Source of the DNA: Pukyongia salina
Lineage (GTDB): Bacteria > Bacteroidota > Bacteroidia > Flavobacteriales > Flavobacteriaceae
DNA: 64,000 nt
Direction: 5' to 3'
NCBI RefSeq assembly: GCF_002966125.1
Contig: NZ_CP027062.1
Location: 310,001-374,000 of the forward strand
This document shows positions 7,748-19,257 of the stretch, piece by piece (the first letter of the stretch is position 1; each line of letters opens with the position of its first letter). A program made the position numbers and the translations under genes. The notes beneath the pieces were generated by a model that ran no database searches, was not told the origin of the DNA, and was given only the letters and a program-made list of their open reading frames with translations.

Positions 7748-10700
7748 TTAGTTATAATTAACTTCTTGTTTCTCGCGGGTCATTTCTTCAAGCTCCTCCT
7801 TGGATCCTACGATGATCGTATCGTATTCTCTCATACCGGTACCGGCAGGGATCTTGTGTCCTACAATTACATTCTCCTTCAATCCTTCTAGAGTATCTAC
7901 CTTACCGCTCACAGCAGCCTCGTTCAATACTTTAGTAGTCTCCTGGAAGGAAGCAGCAGAGATGAACGACTTGGTTTGTAGCGACGCTCTCGTAATACCC
8001 TGAAGAATTGGCGTAGCCGTTGCCGGCACAGCGTCTCTTGCTTCAGCAAGGGCCTTATCGGCTCTCTTCAGTATAGAGTTCTCATCTCTTAATTCTCTAG
8101 GTGAAATGATCTGTCCTTCTTTTAGGTGTTCAGAATCTCCTGCGCTAGTAACCACCTTCATGCCAAAGATCTTGTCGTTCTCCTCGATGAAATCGTCTTT
8201 ATGCGCAAGCTCATTCTCAAGGAATGTCGTGTCTCCACTATCAACAATACGTACTTTACGCATCATTTGGCGAACCACAACCTCAAAGTGCTTATCGTTG
8301 ATCTTCACACCTTGCAGTCGGTATACTTCCTGAACTTCATTCACAAGATACTGTTGAACTGCAGATGGCCCTTTGATCCTTAGAATATCTTCTGGTGTGA
8401 TAGATCCATCAGACAATGGCATTCCGGCACGAACATAATCGTTTTCCTGCACCAAGATCTGATTGGAAAGCTTCACAAGATATTTCTTGATCTCTCCTAG
8501 TTTAGATTCGATGATGATCTCACGGTTACCTCTCTTGATCTTTCCAAAGGAAACAACGCCATCAATCTCACTTACTACAGCCGGATTGGATGGGTTACGC
8601 GCTTCGAATAATTCGGTAACTCTTGGCAGACCACCCGTAATATCACCGGATTTGGCCGATTTACGAGGAATCTTCACAAGGATCTTACCTATCTTGATCT
8701 TATCGCCATCGTCCACCATAAGGTGAGCACCTACCGGTAGGTTGTACGAACGAATAACTTCATCCTTCTTCCCTAATATGTGTAGAGTTGGGATCTTCTT
8801 CTTATCTCTGGATTCGGAAATTACTTTTTCCTGGAATCCAGTTTGTTCATCTATCTCAACCTGGTAAGTGATACCCTGTTCTATATTCTCATACTTTATC
8901 TTCCCGGCAAATTCGGAAATGATCACCCCGTTATAAGGATCCCACTGACAAACAACCGTTCCTTCTTTAAGCTTCTGCCCATTCTTCACATAGATAGAAG
9001 ATCCGTAAGGAATATTATTTGTACTTAAAGTAATGCCTGTCTTCTCGTCGATAAGCTTGATCTCTGAAGTTCGGGAAATAACAATATCCACTGTTTTTCC
9101 TTCATTATCCTCACCCTTTACGGTTTTAAGATCTTCAATCTCTGCTTTCCCGTCGAACTTGGTTACCAGTTTATTTTCTTCGGAAATGTTTCCGGCGATA
9201 CCTCCTACGTGGAACGTACGAAGTGTAAGCTGGGTTCCCGGTTCTCCAATAGACTGTGCTGCTACAACACCAACGGCCTCACCACGCTGAACCATTTTGT
9301 TGGTTGCAAGGTTCCTTCCGTAGCATTGAGAACAAATACCTTTCTTCGCCTCACATGTTAGCGCAGATCGTACCTCGACCATTTCGATAGGTGAATTAGA
9401 AATAGCTTCCGCAACTTCCTCCGAAATATGATCACCCGAGGCTACCAGCACATCCTTGGTCAATGGGTTGATAACATCATTAAGTGCTGTCCTACCCACA
9501 ATTCGTTCCTTAAGCGTCTCAACGATCTCTTCATTCTTTTTCAATGCCGAAACCTCGATTCCTCTTAAAGTACCACAATCCTCTTCGTTGATGATCACGT
9601 CCTGAGACACATCCACCAATCGTCTGGTTAAGTATCCTGCATCCGCTGTTTTAAGTGCGGTATCGGCAAGACCTTTACGAGCACCGTGTGTAGAGATAAA
9701 GTATTCGAGAATCGATAATCCTTCCTTAAAGTTAGACAGGATCGGGTTCTCAATGATCTCTCCACCACCGGAATTAGACTTTTTAGGCTTGGCCATCAGT
9801 CCACGCATTCCGGTAAGCTGACGAATCTGTTCTTTAGATCCCCTCGCCCCGGAGTCAAGCATCATATACACCGAGTTAAATCCTTGCTGGTCCTCACGAA
9901 TACGCTTCATGGACAGTTCGGTTAATTCGGCATTGGTGGCCGTCCAGATATCAATTACCTGGTTGTATCGTTCGTTATTTGTGATAAGACCCATGTTATA
10001 ATTGGCAATAATGCCATCAACCTGGGTATTCGCATTATCGATCATGGCTTGCTTTTCAGCAGGAATAATAATATCTCCTAAACTGAAGGATAAGCCACCC
10101 TCGAAAGCGAATTTATATCCAAGGTCCTTGATCTCATCAAGGAAAGCTGCAGTGATTGGCACGCTTGTTACCTTCAGGATATTACCTATAATATCACGTA
10201 AGGATTTCTTGGTAAGTACTTCATTGATGTACCCGGCTTCTTCCGGCACCTTATCATTGAAGATCACTCTACCAATGGTTGTAGTGATGATCTGGTTTAC
10301 CAGCTCACCTTCTTCATTGAAATCCTTGGTTCTAACTTTTATTTCTGCATTCAGGTCTACTTTCTTCTCGTTATAAGCGATAAATGCTTCTTCAGGAGAA
10401 TAGAATGTAAGTCCTTCACCCAGTACCTTTTCGGTTTCTGTAGACTTTCTAAGCTTGGTCATATAATACAGACCCAATACCATATCCTGAGATGGTACCG
10501 CAACCGGTGATCCATTTGCAGGATTCAGAATATTGTGAGAAGCAAGCATTAATAGCTGTGCTTCCAGGATCGCTTCCGGCCCAAGCGGCAGGTGTACCGC
10601 CATCTGGTCCCCATCGAAATCGGCATTAAAGGCCGTACATACCAATGGGTGTAGCTGTATCGCCTTACCTTCAATAAGTTTAGGCTGGAAAGCCTGTATA

Positions 10701-12046
10701 CCAAGTCTGTGTAGTGTAGGGGCCCGGTTTAATAGCACCGGATGTCCTTTCAATACATTTTCCAGGATGTCCCATACAACAGGTTCTTTTTTGTCGATGA
10801 TCTTCTTGGCAGACTTCACCGTTTTTACGATTCCTCTTTCGATCAGCTTTCGGATCACAAAAGGTTTGTAAAGCTCGGCAGCCATATCCTTCGGAAGACC
10901 ACATTCGTATAATTTCAGCTCAGGACCTACAACAATTACCGAACGAGCAGAATAATCCACACGTTTACCTAGTAAGTTCTGGCGGAATCGTCCTTGTTTA
11001 CCTTTCAGGGAATCTGAAAGTGATTTTAACGGACGGTTGCTATCGGTTTTTACTGCTGAAGATTTACGGGTGTTATCGAAAAGTGAATCCACCGATTCCT
11101 GAAGCATACGCTTCTCATTACGTAAGATCACTTCAGGAGCTTTGATCTCCATCAATCTCTTAAGACGGTTGTTTCTAATGATCACTCGTCTATACAGGTC
11201 GTTAAGATCTGAAGTTGCAAATCTACCTCCATCAAGTGGTACAAGCGGACGTAATTCCGGCGGGATCACAGGCACTACCTTCATGATCATCCATTCGGGT
11301 CTGTTCTCACGGTTTTTGTTCGCATCACGCAGGGCTTCCACTACCTGTAATCTTTTCAGGGCTTCGGTCTTACGTTGTTTGGAGGTTTCATTGTTTGCTT
11401 TGTGACGAAGTTCGAAAGACAAGGTGTCTAGATCGATCCTGTTCAACAGGTCGATAAGACATTCGGCTCCCATCTTCGCGATAAACTTGTTAGGATCGCT
11501 GTCTTCCAGATATAGATTCTCCTGAGGAAGTGAATCGAGGATGTTCAGGTATTCTTCTTCCGTAAGGAAATCCATTTTCTGAACAGGTTCACCTTCTTCA
11601 TTCTTCGCGATACCTGGCTGAATTACCACATATCGTTCGTAATAAATGATCATATCCAGTTTCTTAGACGGCAATCCAAGAAGGTATCCGATCTTATTTG
11701 GAAGTGAACGGAAATACCAGATATGTGCAACAGGCACAACCAGGTTGATGTGTCCTACGCGGTCGCGACGAACCTTTTTCTCGGTTACTTCAACACCACA
11801 ACGGTCACAAACTATACCCTTGTATCTTATACGTTTATATTTACCACAGGCACATTCGTAATCCTTTACAGGTCCGAATATTCTCTCACAGAAAAGTCCG
11901 TCACGCTCTGGTTTGTGCGTACGGTAGTTAATCGTTTCCGGTTTTAGTACTTCTCCACGAGATTCAGCCAATATCGACTCGGGCGAAGCTAAACCAATAG
12001 AGATCTTGTTGAATTTCTGTACTGTGTTTTCTTTATTTCTTGCCAT
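7748..12046 (-). CDS. rpoC: DNA-directed RNA polymerase subunit beta'
   Basis: This is the catalytic largest subunit of RNA polymerase; its 1432 residues are normal for Bacteroidota. Seen: the N-terminal zinc-binding cluster [20 protein letters not shown] near residues 65-90, the rudder and clamp helices ([19 protein letters not shown]), and the invariant Mg2+ loop [13 protein letters not shown] near 473-486 with its three aspartates. The trigger-loop region (GMRGLMAKP, then [20 protein letters not shown]) and the second zinc site ([15 protein letters not shown]) are also present. It lies 94 bp downstream of rpoB on the same strand, with two hairpins in the gap. The start at 12046 gives the family N-terminus [17 protein letters not shown]. 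Confidence 0.98.
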   Translation of the reverse strand: MARNKENTVQKFNKISIGLASPESILAESRGEVLKPETINYRTHKPERDGLFCERIFGPVKDYECACGKYKRIRYKGIVCDRCGVEVTEKKVRRDRVGHINLVVPVAHIWYFRSLPNKIGYLLGLPSKKLDMIIYYERYVVIQPGIAKNEEGEPVQKMDFLTEEEYLNILDSLPQENLYLEDSDPNKFIAKMGAECLIDLLNRIDLDTLSFELRHKANNETSKQRKTEALKRLQVVEALRDANKNRENRPEWMIMKVVPVIPPELRPLVPLDGGRFATSDLNDLYRRVIIRNNRLKRLMEIKAPEVILRNEKRMLQESVDSLFDNTRKSSAVKTDSNRPLKSLSDSLKGKQGRFRQNLLGKRVDYSARSVIVVGPELKLYECGLPKDMAAELYKPFVIRKLIERGIVKTVKSAKKIIDKKEPVVWDILENVLKGHPVLLNRAPTLHRLGIQAFQPKLIEGKAIQLHPLVCTAFNADFDGDQMAVHLPLGPEAILEAQLLMLASHNILNPANGSPVAVPSQDMVLGLYYMTKLRKSTETEKVLGEGLTFYSPEEAFIAYNEKKVDLNAEIKVRTKDFNEEGELVNQIITTTIGRVIFNDKVPEEAGYINEVLTKKSLRDIIGNILKVTSVPITAAFLDEIKDLGYKFAFEGGLSFSLGDIIIPAEKQAMIDNANTQVDGIIANYNMGLITNNERYNQVIDIWTATNAELTELSMKRIREDQQGFNSVYMMLDSGARGSKEQIRQLTGMRGLMAKPKKSNSGGGEIIENPILSNFKEGLSILEYFISTHGARKGLADTALKTADAGYLTRRLVDVSQDVIINEEDCGTLRGIEVSALKKNEEIVETLKERIVGRTALNDVINPLTKDVLVASGDHISEEVAEAISNSPIEMVEVRSALTCEAKKGICSQCYGRNLATNKMVQRGEAVGVVAAQSIGEPGTQLTLRTFHVGGIAGNISEENKLVTKFDGKAEIEDLKTVKGEDNEGKTVDIVISRTSEIKLIDEKTGITLSTNNIPYGSSIYVKNGQKLKEGTVVCQWDPYNGVIISEFAGKIKYENIEQGITYQVEIDEQTGFQEKVISESRDKKKIPTLHILGKKDEVIRSYNLPVGAHLMVDDGDKIKIGKILVKIPRKSAKSGDITGGLPRVTELFEARNPSNPAVVSEIDGVVSFGKIKRGNREIIIESKLGEIKKYLVKLSNQILVQENDYVRAGMPLSDGSITPEDILRIKGPSAVQQYLVNEVQEVYRLQGVKINDKHFEVVVRQMMRKVRIVDSGDTTFLENELAHKDDFIEENDKIFGMKVVTSAGDSEHLKEGQIISPRELRDENSILKRADKALAEARDAVPATATPILQGITRASLQTKSFISAASFQETTKVLNEAAVSGKVDTLEGLKENVIVGHKIPAGTGMREYDTIIVGSKEELEEMTREKQEVNYN

Positions 12047-12082
12047 AATGCTATGTACTATCCTTTGTTGTTATTTGTTTTC

Positions 12083-12135
12083 GGAGTGTTTTTTCACTCC
12101 TTCTGAAGTTCGGGTTATTCCCCGCCGAAGCGGGG
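12083..12135 (-). other. Two hairpins in the rpoB-rpoC spacer
   Basis: The 94 bp spacer holds GGAGTG (12083-12088) pairing with CACTCC (12095-12100) around six T, and CCCCGC (12120-12125) pairing with GCGGGG (12130-12135) around a four-base loop. In the mRNA the second is a UUCG-type tetraloop, CCCCGC-UUCG-GCGGGG, a very stable fold. No T tract follows either stem in the transcribed direction, so these are more likely processing or pausing elements than terminators. Confidence 0.65.
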
Positions 12136-12140
12136 TTTCC

Positions 12141-15100
12141 CTATTCTTCTAACCTGATATCCAGACCTAATCCTTTCAATTCGTGCATCAATACATTGAA
12201 GGATTCCGGAAGTCCCGGCTCTGGCATGGCCTCACCTTTTACGATAGATTCGTAAGTCTTAGCTCTACCGATCACGTCGTCCGACTTAACCGTTAATATC
12301 TCACGTAGGGTGCTTGATGCTCCATAGGCTTCAAGTGCCCATACCTCCATCTCACCAAATCGCTGACCACCAAATTGTGCTTTACCACCAAGTGGTTGCT
12401 GTGTGATCAATGAGTATGGCCCGATAGAACGTGCGTGCATCTTATCGTCTACCATGTGTCCAAGTTTCAGCATATAGATCACTCCTACTGTTGCAGGTTG
12501 ATCGAATCGCTGTCCTGTTCCACCATCATATAGATAAGTATGTCCAAATCTTGGAATACCAGCTTTGTCGGTTAATTCGTTGATCTGATCCAATGTGGCA
12601 CCATCGAAGATAGGAGTAGCATACTTGCTTCCCAATTTCTGTCCGGCCCAACCAAGAACAGTCTCATAGATCTGCCCGATGTTCATACGCGATGGTACCC
12701 CTAGTGGGTTAAGTACGATATCAACCGGAGTTCCATCTTCAAGGAACGGCATATCCTCTTCGCGGACGATACGCGCAACAATACCTTTGTTACCGTGACG
12801 TCCCGCCATTTTATCTCCTACTTTCAGCTTACGTTTCTTAGCGATATAAACTTTAGCAAGTTTCAGAATACCTGAAGGTAATTCATCACCAACTGAGATA
12901 GTAAATTTCTCACGACGCAAATTCCCCTGAAGATCATTTTCCTTGATCTTATAGTTGTGCATCAGGTCTTTTACCATACGATTGGTATCGTCGTCTGTAG
13001 TCCAGGTTCCACCGGTTAGGTGAGTATAGTCCTCGACAGCATTCAACATCTTCAGTGTATATTTCTTACCTTTAGGGAAGACTACTTCTCCAAGATCGTT
13101 CATTACGCCCTGAGCAGTCTTTCCGCCTACGATCGCAAAAAGTTTTTCAACTAATACTTCTTTCAAAGCATCGAATTTTGCATCGTATTTTGCTTCCAGT
13201 TCTGCGATGTCCTCTTTATCTTTGGCTCTCTTACGCTTATCCTTAATGGCACGAGCGAACAACTTCTTGTCAATCACCACACCTCTAAGAGATGGAGAGG
13301 CCTTTAAAGAAGCATCTTTCACATCCCCGGCTTTATCACCAAAAATTGCTCTAAGAAGTTTCTCTTCAGGCGTAGGATCACTTTCTCCTTTCGGAGTGAT
13401 CTTACCTATTAGTATATCCCCCGGCTTCACTTCTGCACCAATACGGATCATTCCGTGTTCATCCAGGTCTTTTGTAGCCTCTTCAGAAACATTAGGAATG
13501 TCGTTGGTTAGTTCTTCGTTACCTAATTTGGTATCCCGAACTTCCAGTGAATATTCATCAATATGAATGGAGGTAAAGATATCTTCACGAACCACTTTTT
13601 CGGAAATCACGATCGCGTCCTCAAAGTTGTATCCTTTCCATGGCATGAAGGCAACCTTCATGTTTCTACCCAGTGCTAATTCACCGTCTTCTGTAGCATA
13701 TCCCTGGCAAAGTACTTGTCCTTTCGTCACTCTGTCACCTTTCTTTACAATTGGTTTCAGGTTGATGGAAGTACTCTGGTTCGTTTTTCTAAATTTTATA
13801 AGGTTGTATGTTTTACTATCATCATCGAAACTCACCAAACGTTCATCATCTGTACGGTCATACTTGATAACGATCTCGTTTGCATCTACATACTCTACCA
13901 CACCATCACCTTCTGCATTGATAAGTACTCTCGAATCTGAGGCAACCTGTCTTTCCAGTCCGGTACCAACAATAGGAGCTTCCGCTCTTAATAACGGTAC
14001 GGCCTGGCGCATCATATTAGATCCCATCAGGGCACGGTTTGCATCATCGTGCTCTAGGAATGGAATTAAAGATGCAGAGATAGAAGCGATCTGGTTTGGA
14101 GCAACATCGGCATAGTTAACCTGTTTAGGTTCTACAACCGGGAAGTCACCTTCTTCCCGTGCAATTACACGGTCGCTGTCTATGGTTCCATCTTTCTTTA
14201 AAGGGATGTTCGCCTGAGCGATCAGTTTCTCTTCCTCTTCTTCTGCGGAAAGGTAGATAGGTTCGTTCTTTAGGTCGATCTTTCCATTCTCTACCTTGCG
14301 ATACGGAGTTTCAATAAATCCTAGGTTATTCACTTTCGCATATACCGAAAGTGAGGATATGAGACCGATGTTCGGTCCTTCCGGCGTTTCAATAGGACAA
14401 AGTCTTCCGTAGTGCGTATAGTGAACGTCTCGAACTTCGAATCCTGCTCTTTCACGTGAAAGACCTCCAGGCCCTAATGCCGACAGACGACGCTTGTGCG
14501 TGATCTCGGCCAGTGGGTTGGTCTGGTCCATGAATTGCGAGAGCTGGTTGGTTCCGAAGAAAGAATTAATTACAGACGACAATGTCTTGGCATTAATAAG
14601 ATCGATCGGAGTAAATACTTCGTTATCCCGAACGTTCATTCGCTCACGAATGGTACGTGCCATACGTGCAAGTCCAACACCAAATTGCGATGACAACTGC
14701 TCCCCTACGGTACGTACACGACGGTTACTAAGGTGGTCAATATCATCGATCTCTGCTTTGGAGTTGATAAGTTCGATAAGGTATTTAACGATGGTTATGA
14801 TATCCTCTTTGGTAAGCACTTGCTTTTCCATTTCGATATCAAGACCCAGTTTTTTATTCATTCTGTATCGACCAACCTCACCAAGATTATATCGCTGATC
14901 ACTAAAGAAAAGCTTATTGATGATTCCACGAGCCGTTTCCTCATCGGGTGGTTCGGCATTTCGTAATTGTCGATAAATGTGCTCCACCGCTTCTTTTTCG
15001 GAGTTGGTTGGATCCTTCTGAAGGGTGTTATGGATAATGGCATAATCTGCCAGTTGGTTATCCTCTTTGTGAAGCAGAATAGTTTTCGAACCAGATTCCA

Positions 15101-15953
15101 GGATCTCTTCGATATGTTCTTTTTCAAGCACGGTATCACGATCCAGGATGATCTCGTTACGTTCGATAGATACTACTTCTCCCGTATCTTCATCCACAAA
15201 ATCCTCATGCCATGTTTTAAGCACACGGGCAGCGAGTTTACGGCCCATGTATTTCTTTAGGCCGGTCTTTGTAGCTTTGATCTCTTCCGCCAGGTCGAAG
15301 ATCTCAAGGATATCCTTGTCTCTTTCAAAACCAATAGCACGGAAAAGTGTAGTTACGGGTAATTTTTTCTTTCGGTCGATATAAGCGTACATCACGCTGT
15401 TGATATCGGTAGCGAATTCTATCCATGATCCTTTAAACGGGATCACACGGGCCGAGTAAAGTTTGGTCCCGTTGGCATGGAATGATTGTCCAAAGAAAAC
15501 ACCTGGAGATCGGTGTAACTGTGATACAACAACACGTTCTGCCCCATTGATACAGAAGGTACCGCTTGGTGTCATATAAGGAATGGTACCAAGGTATACA
15601 TCCTGCACGATGGTTTCGAAGTCTTCGTGTTCTTCATCGGTACAGTATAATTTCAGGCGTGCCTTAAGTGGTACGCTGTAGGTCAACCCACGTTCGATAC
15701 ACTCTTGTATAGAATAACGTGGAGGATCCACGAAGTAGTCTAAAAATTCTAATACGAATTGATTACGGGTATCGGTGATAGGGAAGTTTTCCATGAAAGT
15801 CTTGTAGAGACCTTCGTTACCTCTTTCTTCTGACTTGGTTTCCAGCTGGAAGAAATCCTGGAAGGATTTGATCTGGATGTCCAAAAAGTCGGGATAATCC
15901 GGCTTGTTCTGCACAGAGGAAAAATTCAATCTTTCAGTTTGCGTTGCTGACAT
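12141..15953 (-). CDS. rpoB: DNA-directed RNA polymerase subunit beta
   Basis: This is the second large catalytic subunit of RNA polymerase, with 1270 residues. Seen: the rifampicin-region motifs [20 protein letters not shown] and [20 protein letters not shown], then [20 protein letters not shown]. Also present are the catalytic-cleft lysine region [12 protein letters not shown], the switch segment [15 protein letters not shown], and the C-terminal clamp sequence [20 protein letters not shown]. The rifampicin positions appear wild type in character ([20 protein letters not shown]). It follows rplL by about 136 bp containing a long hairpin and is co-transcribed with rpoC. The start at 15953 gives [14 protein letters not shown], normal for the phylum. 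Confidence 0.98.
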   Translation of the reverse strand: MSATQTERLNFSSVQNKPDYPDFLDIQIKSFQDFFQLETKSEERGNEGLYKTFMENFPITDTRNQFVLEFLDYFVDPPRYSIQECIERGLTYSVPLKARLKLYCTDEEHEDFETIVQDVYLGTIPYMTPSGTFCINGAERVVVSQLHRSPGVFFGQSFHANGTKLYSARVIPFKGSWIEFATDINSVMYAYIDRKKKLPVTTLFRAIGFERDKDILEIFDLAEEIKATKTGLKKYMGRKLAARVLKTWHEDFVDEDTGEVVSIERNEIILDRDTVLEKEHIEEILESGSKTILLHKEDNQLADYAIIHNTLQKDPTNSEKEAVEHIYRQLRNAEPPDEETARGIINKLFFSDQRYNLGEVGRYRMNKKLGLDIEMEKQVLTKEDIITIVKYLIELINSKAEIDDIDHLSNRRVRTVGEQLSSQFGVGLARMARTIRERMNVRDNEVFTPIDLINAKTLSSVINSFFGTNQLSQFMDQTNPLAEITHKRRLSALGPGGLSRERAGFEVRDVHYTHYGRLCPIETPEGPNIGLISSLSVYAKVNNLGFIETPYRKVENGKIDLKNEPIYLSAEEEEEKLIAQANIPLKKDGTIDSDRVIAREEGDFPVVEPKQVNYADVAPNQIASISASLIPFLEHDDANRALMGSNMMRQAVPLLRAEAPIVGTGLERQVASDSRVLINAEGDGVVEYVDANEIVIKYDRTDDERLVSFDDDSKTYNLIKFRKTNQSTSINLKPIVKKGDRVTKGQVLCQGYATEDGELALGRNMKVAFMPWKGYNFEDAIVISEKVVREDIFTSIHIDEYSLEVRDTKLGNEELTNDIPNVSEEATKDLDEHGMIRIGAEVKPGDILIGKITPKGESDPTPEEKLLRAIFGDKAGDVKDASLKASPSLRGVVIDKKLFARAIKDKRKRAKDKEDIAELEAKYDAKFDALKEVLVEKLFAIVGGKTAQGVMNDLGEVVFPKGKKYTLKMLNAVEDYTHLTGGTWTTDDDTNRMVKDLMHNYKIKENDLQGNLRREKFTISVGDELPSGILKLAKVYIAKKRKLKVGDKMAGRHGNKGIVARIVREEDMPFLEDGTPVDIVLNPLGVPSRMNIGQIYETVLGWAGQKLGSKYATPIFDGATLDQINELTDKAGIPRFGHTYLYDGGTGQRFDQPATVGVIYMLKLGHMVDDKMHARSIGPYSLITQQPLGGKAQFGGQRFGEMEVWALEAYGASSTLREILTVKSDDVIGRAKTYESIVKGEAMPEPGLPESFNVLMHELKGLGLDIRLEE

Positions 15954-16028
15954 CTATGGACGGAATTTTAATTAAAAAAACAGTGTGTGCGTATAATCGA
16001 AAACTGTCAACCTTTATATACGCAAAAT

Positions 16029-16066
16029 GGTTTAGGCCCATCCCCCCATTGGGGAAGGCCTAAACC
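16029..16066 (-). other. Long hairpin in the rplL-rpoB spacer
   Basis: GGTTTAGGCC (16029-16038) pairs perfectly with GGCCTAAACC (16057-16066). Inside, TCCCC (16041-16045) pairs with GGGGA (16051-16055) around a five-base loop, giving about 15 base pairs with small internal loops. It lies 23 bp after the rplL stop with no U tract. Known: in other bacteria the rplL-rpoB junction carries an attenuator and an RNase III site that lower rpoBC expression relative to L7/L12. This hairpin is a plausible equivalent. Confidence 0.75.
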
Positions 16067-16089
16067 TTAAGGTTTGGAACTCGGAGAGC

Positions 16090-16467
16090 TTACTTAAGCT
16101 CAACCTCAGCTCCGGCTTCTTCTAACTGAGCTTTAAGTGCTTCAGCTTCGTCTTTTGCTACTCCTTCTTTAATTGGAGATGGAGCGTTATCAACTAATTC
16201 CTTAGCGTCTTTAAGACCGGCACCTGTAAGTTCTTTTACAAGTTTCACTACTGCAAGTTTAGAAGCACCTGCTGCGGTAAGGATTACGTCGAATTCAGAC
16301 TTTTCTTCAGCGGCGTCACCACCTGCAGCACCACCACCAGCGGCAACAGCTACAGCTGCAGCAGCAGGCTCAATGCCATACTCATCTTTTAATATAGTAG
16401 CTAACTCATTAACTTCTTTTACAGTTAAGTTAACCAATTGTTCTGCGAAATCTTTTAAATCTGCCAT
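16090..16467 (-). CDS. rplL: 50S ribosomal protein L7/L12
   Basis: This is the stalk protein that recruits translation GTPases to the 50S subunit, at 125 residues. Seen: the N-terminal dimerisation domain ([20 protein letters not shown]), a long flexible Ala/Gly hinge at about 34-54, and the C-terminal factor-binding domain with [18 protein letters not shown] and [13 protein letters not shown]. The GTPase-contacting lysines and glycines are present. It follows rplJ by about 52 bp, the usual order for the L10-L12 pair. Confidence 0.98.
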   Translation of the reverse strand: MADLKDFAEQLVNLTVKEVNELATILKDEYGIEPAAAAVAVAAGGGAAGGDAAEEKSEFDVILTAAGASKLAVVKLVKELTGAGLKDAKELVDNAPSPIKEGVAKDEAEALKAQLEEAGAEVELK

Positions 16468-16519
16468 TTTCTATCGTTTTAATAAATTTTTATATTATAG
16501 TTTAATTAGTGCTAAATTT

Positions 16520-17041
16520 TTAACCTTCTCTTTCCGAAAGGGTTTTAACAATTCCTGCGATTGTTCCTCCACCACTCTTAAGTGCAGAGATAACATTTTT
16601 AGCAGGAGATTGAAGTAAGCCGATGATATCTCCAATAACTTCTTCTTTGGATTTGATATTTACCAGGTTGTCGAGTTGATCGTCACCTACGTATACAGCC
16701 TCTTCGATATATGCCCCTTTTAGTAAAGGTTTTTCAGATTTTTTTCTGAATTCCTTAATTACTTTTGCCGGTGCATTACCTGTTTCAGAAAACATTAGAG
16801 ATGTATTTCCTTTAAGTACTTCCGAAAGTTGCCCGAAGTCCTTATCACTACTCTCCATTGCTTTAGAAAGCAAGGTGTTCTTAACTACACTTAATTTCAC
16901 TCCGGCTTTAAAACAAGCACGACGTAAATTTGAAGTTGAACCTGCGTCCAAACCTGAAATATCAGCCAAATAAATAGTACTGTTTTCAGCTAGCTGTGCA
17001 GTTAAATTTTCAATTACTTGCGATTTTTCTTCTCTTGTCAT
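16520..17041 (-). CDS. rplJ: 50S ribosomal protein L10
   Basis: This 173-residue protein forms the base of the ribosomal stalk, binding 23S rRNA and L12 dimers. The N-terminal MTREEKSQVIENLTAQLAE, the RNA-binding core (ISGLDAGSTSNLRRACFKAG, VVKNTLLSKAM), and the C-terminal helix that carries L12 (GGTIAGIVKTLSEREG) are all typical. It lies 11 bp after rplA in the ribosomal operon. In other bacteria L10-L12 represses its own leader; no obvious L10 leader fold was resolved in the very short spacer here. Confidence 0.97.
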   Translation of the reverse strand: MTREEKSQVIENLTAQLAENSTIYLADISGLDAGSTSNLRRACFKAGVKLSVVKNTLLSKAMESSDKDFGQLSEVLKGNTSLMFSETGNAPAKVIKEFRKKSEKPLLKGAYIEEAVYVGDDQLDNLVNIKSKEEVIGDIIGLLQSPAKNVISALKSGGGTIAGIVKTLSEREG

Positions 17042-17052
17042 AATCTTCTATT

Positions 17053-17748
17053 TTACTGCTCGCTAAAGCGTTTGGTATCAATCTCCACAGAAGGGCTCAT
17101 CGTAGAGGACATGAAAATGCTCTTGATGTAAACACCTTTTGCCGATTGAGGCTTTAACTTTACAAGTGTGGTTATTAGTTCTTTTGCGTTTCCGGCGATC
17201 TTCTCTGCATCGAAAGATGCTTTTCCAATAGCGGCGTGAATAATTCCTGTCTTATCAACTTTAAAGTCGATCTTACCGGCTTTCACATCAGAAACAGCTT
17301 TAGCAACGTCCATTGTTACTGTACCAGTCTTAGGGTTAGGCATTAAACCACGTGGTCCTAGAACACGTCCTAAAGGCCCTAACTTACCCATTACACTCGG
17401 CATAGTAACGATAACGTCAACATCTGTCCAACCTCCTTTGATCTTATCGAGGTACTCGTCTAATCCAACATAATCTGCACCAGCTTCGGTTGCTTCAGCT
17501 TCCTTATCGGGAGTTACAAGCGCCAAAACCTTCACGTCTTTTCCTGTACCGTGAGGTAAGGTAACCACTCCACGAACCATTTGGTTTGCTTTACGAGGGT
17601 CTACATTAAGACGAACCGCAAGGTCTACAGTTGCATCAAAATTTACGTTGGAGATCTCTTTTATTAAAGCAGAGGCTTCAGATACGGTATAGGTTCTGTC
17701 CTCTACCTTACCTTTAGCTTCTTTTTGCTTTTTTGTTAATCTTGCCAT
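17053..17748 (-). CDS. rplA: 50S ribosomal protein L1
   Basis: This 231-residue protein forms the mobile L1 stalk at the tRNA exit site. Seen: [20 protein letters not shown] at the start, the [20 protein letters not shown] strand, [11 protein letters not shown], and the signature [20 protein letters not shown] followed by [10 protein letters not shown]. The length and order of motifs are as usual. It follows rplK after 21 bp. In other bacteria L1 represses this operon by binding a site resembling its rRNA target. Confidence 0.98.
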   Translation of the reverse strand: MARLTKKQKEAKGKVEDRTYTVSEASALIKEISNVNFDATVDLAVRLNVDPRKANQMVRGVVTLPHGTGKDVKVLALVTPDKEAEATEAGADYVGLDEYLDKIKGGWTDVDVIVTMPSVMGKLGPLGRVLGPRGLMPNPKTGTVTMDVAKAVSDVKAGKIDFKVDKTGIIHAAIGKASFDAEKIAGNAKELITTLVKLKPQSAKGVYIKSIFMSSTMSPSVEIDTKRFSEQ

Positions 17749-17769
17749 TTTTATAGATTCTTTTTCGGT

Positions 17770-18207
17770 TTAAAAAGGTGCAGCACCTTTTACTTTAACT
17801 CCCATTGAACGGGCTGTACCGGCTACCATTTTCATGGCAGACTCTACGGTAAACGCGTTCAGGTCGGGCATTTTGTCTTCTGCAATAGCTCTTACCTGAT
17901 CCCAGGAAATAGTTGCTACTTTGTTAACATGAGGTTCACCAGAGCCTTTTTTCACTTTGGCGGCCTCAAGGATCTGTACAGCAGCAGGTGGAGTTTTAAT
18001 AACGAAGTCGAAAGACTTGTCTTTATAAACCGTAATTACCACTGGCAATACTTTTCCTTGTTTGTCCTGGGTTCTGGCATTGAATTGCTTACAGAACTCC
18101 ATGATGTTAACACCGGCAGCACCTAAGGCTGGTCCAACTGGTGGAGACGGATTAGCGGCTCCTCCACGAACTTGCAACTTAACTACTTTACCTACTTCTT
18201 TTGCCAT
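17770..18207 (-). CDS. rplK: 50S ribosomal protein L11
   Basis: This 145-residue protein belongs to the GTPase-associated centre of the 50S subunit. The N-terminal [20 protein letters not shown] with its conserved proline run, [15 protein letters not shown], and the C-terminal rRNA-binding part ([20 protein letters not shown], then [16 protein letters not shown]) are all present. It lies between nusG and rplA, the standard order. The start at 18207 gives [13 protein letters not shown], as usual. Confidence 0.98.
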   Translation of the reverse strand: MAKEVGKVVKLQVRGGAANPSPPVGPALGAAGVNIMEFCKQFNARTQDKQGKVLPVVITVYKDKSFDFVIKTPPAAVQILEAAKVKKGSGEPHVNKVATISWDQVRAIAEDKMPDLNAFTVESAMKMVAGTARSMGVKVKGAAPF

Positions 18208-18279
18208 TTTTCAAATTTTAAATCGGAATTTTTCATCGTGGAAGCTTCAGAAAAAAACCTATTATATAGCGTGTAACAA

Positions 18280-18834
18280 TTAAATTTTCTCTACTTGCAT
18301 ATAGCTTAATTCCAGTGGAGTTTTTCTACCAAAAATCTTCACCATTACTTCAAGCTTGCGTTTTTCTTCGTTGATCTTTTCGACGGTTCCGTTAAATCCG
18401 TTGAACGGTCCATCTATAACTTTAATGGTTTCACCAATTACATAAGGGATGTTTACATTGTCATCCTGCACCGTAAGTTCGTCTACCTTACCTAACATCC
18501 TGTTCACTTCGGCCTGTCTCAACGGGACAGGATCCCCTCCTTTGGTTTCCCCTAAAAATCCTATAACTCCGTTAATAGATTTGATTATATGAGGAATCTC
18601 ACCGGCCAAACTCGCCTGTATCATGATATATCCCGGAAAGTAAACGCGTTCTTTGTTTACTTTTTTTCCGTTTCTGATCTGAATAACCTTTTCGGTTGGT
18701 ACTAAGACCTGTTCAATATAATCCTCAAGATTAAGTCGTTTTATCTCAGATTCGATATACGACTTGATCTTATTCTCCTGTCCGCTCACAGAACGAACCA
18801 CATACCACTTCTTTGTACTTTTAGTTTCGGTCAT
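18280..18834 (-). CDS. nusG: Transcription termination/antitermination factor NusG
   Basis: NusG binds RNA polymerase through its NGN domain and links it to Rho or the ribosome through its KOW domain. The 184-residue protein starts WYVVRSVSGQENKIKSYIES, has the NGN loop ERVYFPGYIMIQA, and ends with the KOW motif VIDGPFNGFNGTVEKINEEK. Length and domain order are normal. It is one base from secE (stop at 18836, start at 18834), so the two are almost certainly translated from one mRNA. Confidence 0.97.
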   Translation of the reverse strand: MTETKSTKKWYVVRSVSGQENKIKSYIESEIKRLNLEDYIEQVLVPTEKVIQIRNGKKVNKERVYFPGYIMIQASLAGEIPHIIKSINGVIGFLGETKGGDPVPLRQAEVNRMLGKVDELTVQDDNVNIPYVIGETIKVIDGPFNGFNGTVEKINEEKRKLEVMVKIFGRKTPLELSYMQVEKI

Positions 18835-18835
18835 T

Positions 18836-19024
18836 TTAAGACTTGATCCAGTTGAAATAAAGCTCTATAATGTTACTGAAAACCTTGTCCACCCCAAATA
18901 CAGCCAGTGCCAGTACTATCGAAAATACTGCTACAATAACTGTAAGCCTTTGCGCTTCCGCCCAGGTTGGCCAGCTAACATGGTTTCTCAGTTCGTTATA
19001 AGACTCTTTTATATAATCTACCAT
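18836..19024 (-). CDS. secE: Preprotein translocase subunit SecE
   Basis: SecE is the small essential clamp of the SecYEG channel in the inner membrane. This 62-residue form has the amphipathic helix MVDYIKESYNELRNHVSWPT, with the conserved WPTWAEAQRLT motif, and one transmembrane segment at about residues 29-52. The single-membrane-span type is usual for Bacteroidota. It lies between tRNA-Trp and nusG, the standard tuf-secE-nusG order. Confidence 0.95.
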   Translation of the reverse strand: MVDYIKESYNELRNHVSWPTWAEAQRLTVIVAVFSIVLALAVFGVDKVFSNIIELYFNWIKS

Positions 19025-19049
19025 CGTATGGGTGTTATTTCTTTCTTTG

Positions 19050-19122
19050 CACGGGTTGAGAGACTCGAACTCCCGACACCTGGTTTTGGAGACCAGTGCT
19101 CTACCAACTGAGCTAAACCCGT
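19050..19122 (-). tRNA. tRNA-Trp (anticodon CCA)
   Basis: On the minus strand ACGGGTT (from 19122) pairs with AACCCGT. The D-arm (AGCTCAGTTGGTAGAGC), an anticodon stem CTGGT/ACCAG around CTCCAAA with anticodon CCA, and a T-arm with GTTCGAGTC are all present. It is 73 bases with discriminator G; CCA is not encoded. It lies between tuf and secE, a place where tRNA-Trp is often found. Confidence 0.96.
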
Positions 19123-19207
19123 TTTTATATTTCGGGTCACCTTTATAACTTTTGCTATTTGCTCAGCCCCGGCTGCCACCAGGCAGGTAAACCCCGTTAT
19201 AAAAGTC

Positions 19208-19235
19208 AAGGCGTCCCGCTTCTGCGGGACACCTT
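19208..19235 (-). other. Hairpin downstream of tuf
   Basis: GTCCCGC (19213-19219) pairs with GCGGGAC (19224-19230) around TTCT, and AAGG/CCTT extends it across one mismatch (19208-19211 with 19232-19235). It sits 23 bp past the tuf stop, ahead of tRNA-Trp. No T tract follows in the transcribed direction, so an RNA-processing or pause role is as likely as termination. Confidence 0.65.
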
Positions 19236-19257
19236 AAGACTTCCTATATAAACGTAA

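Noticed and set aside
12120-12135. A Rho-independent terminator between rpoB and rpoC
   Set aside because: The hairpin is stable, but no T tract follows in the transcribed direction, and rpoC needs read-through.
13567-14115. 182-residue frame antisense to rpoB, and a 179-residue one antisense to typA (63064-63603)
   Set aside because: Both lie wholly within strongly conserved genes on the other strand and resemble no protein family; they are shadows.
19018-19209. 63-residue frame over tRNA-Trp
   Set aside because: It overlaps the tRNA and the secE start and has no protein similarity; it is an artefact of tRNA sequence.
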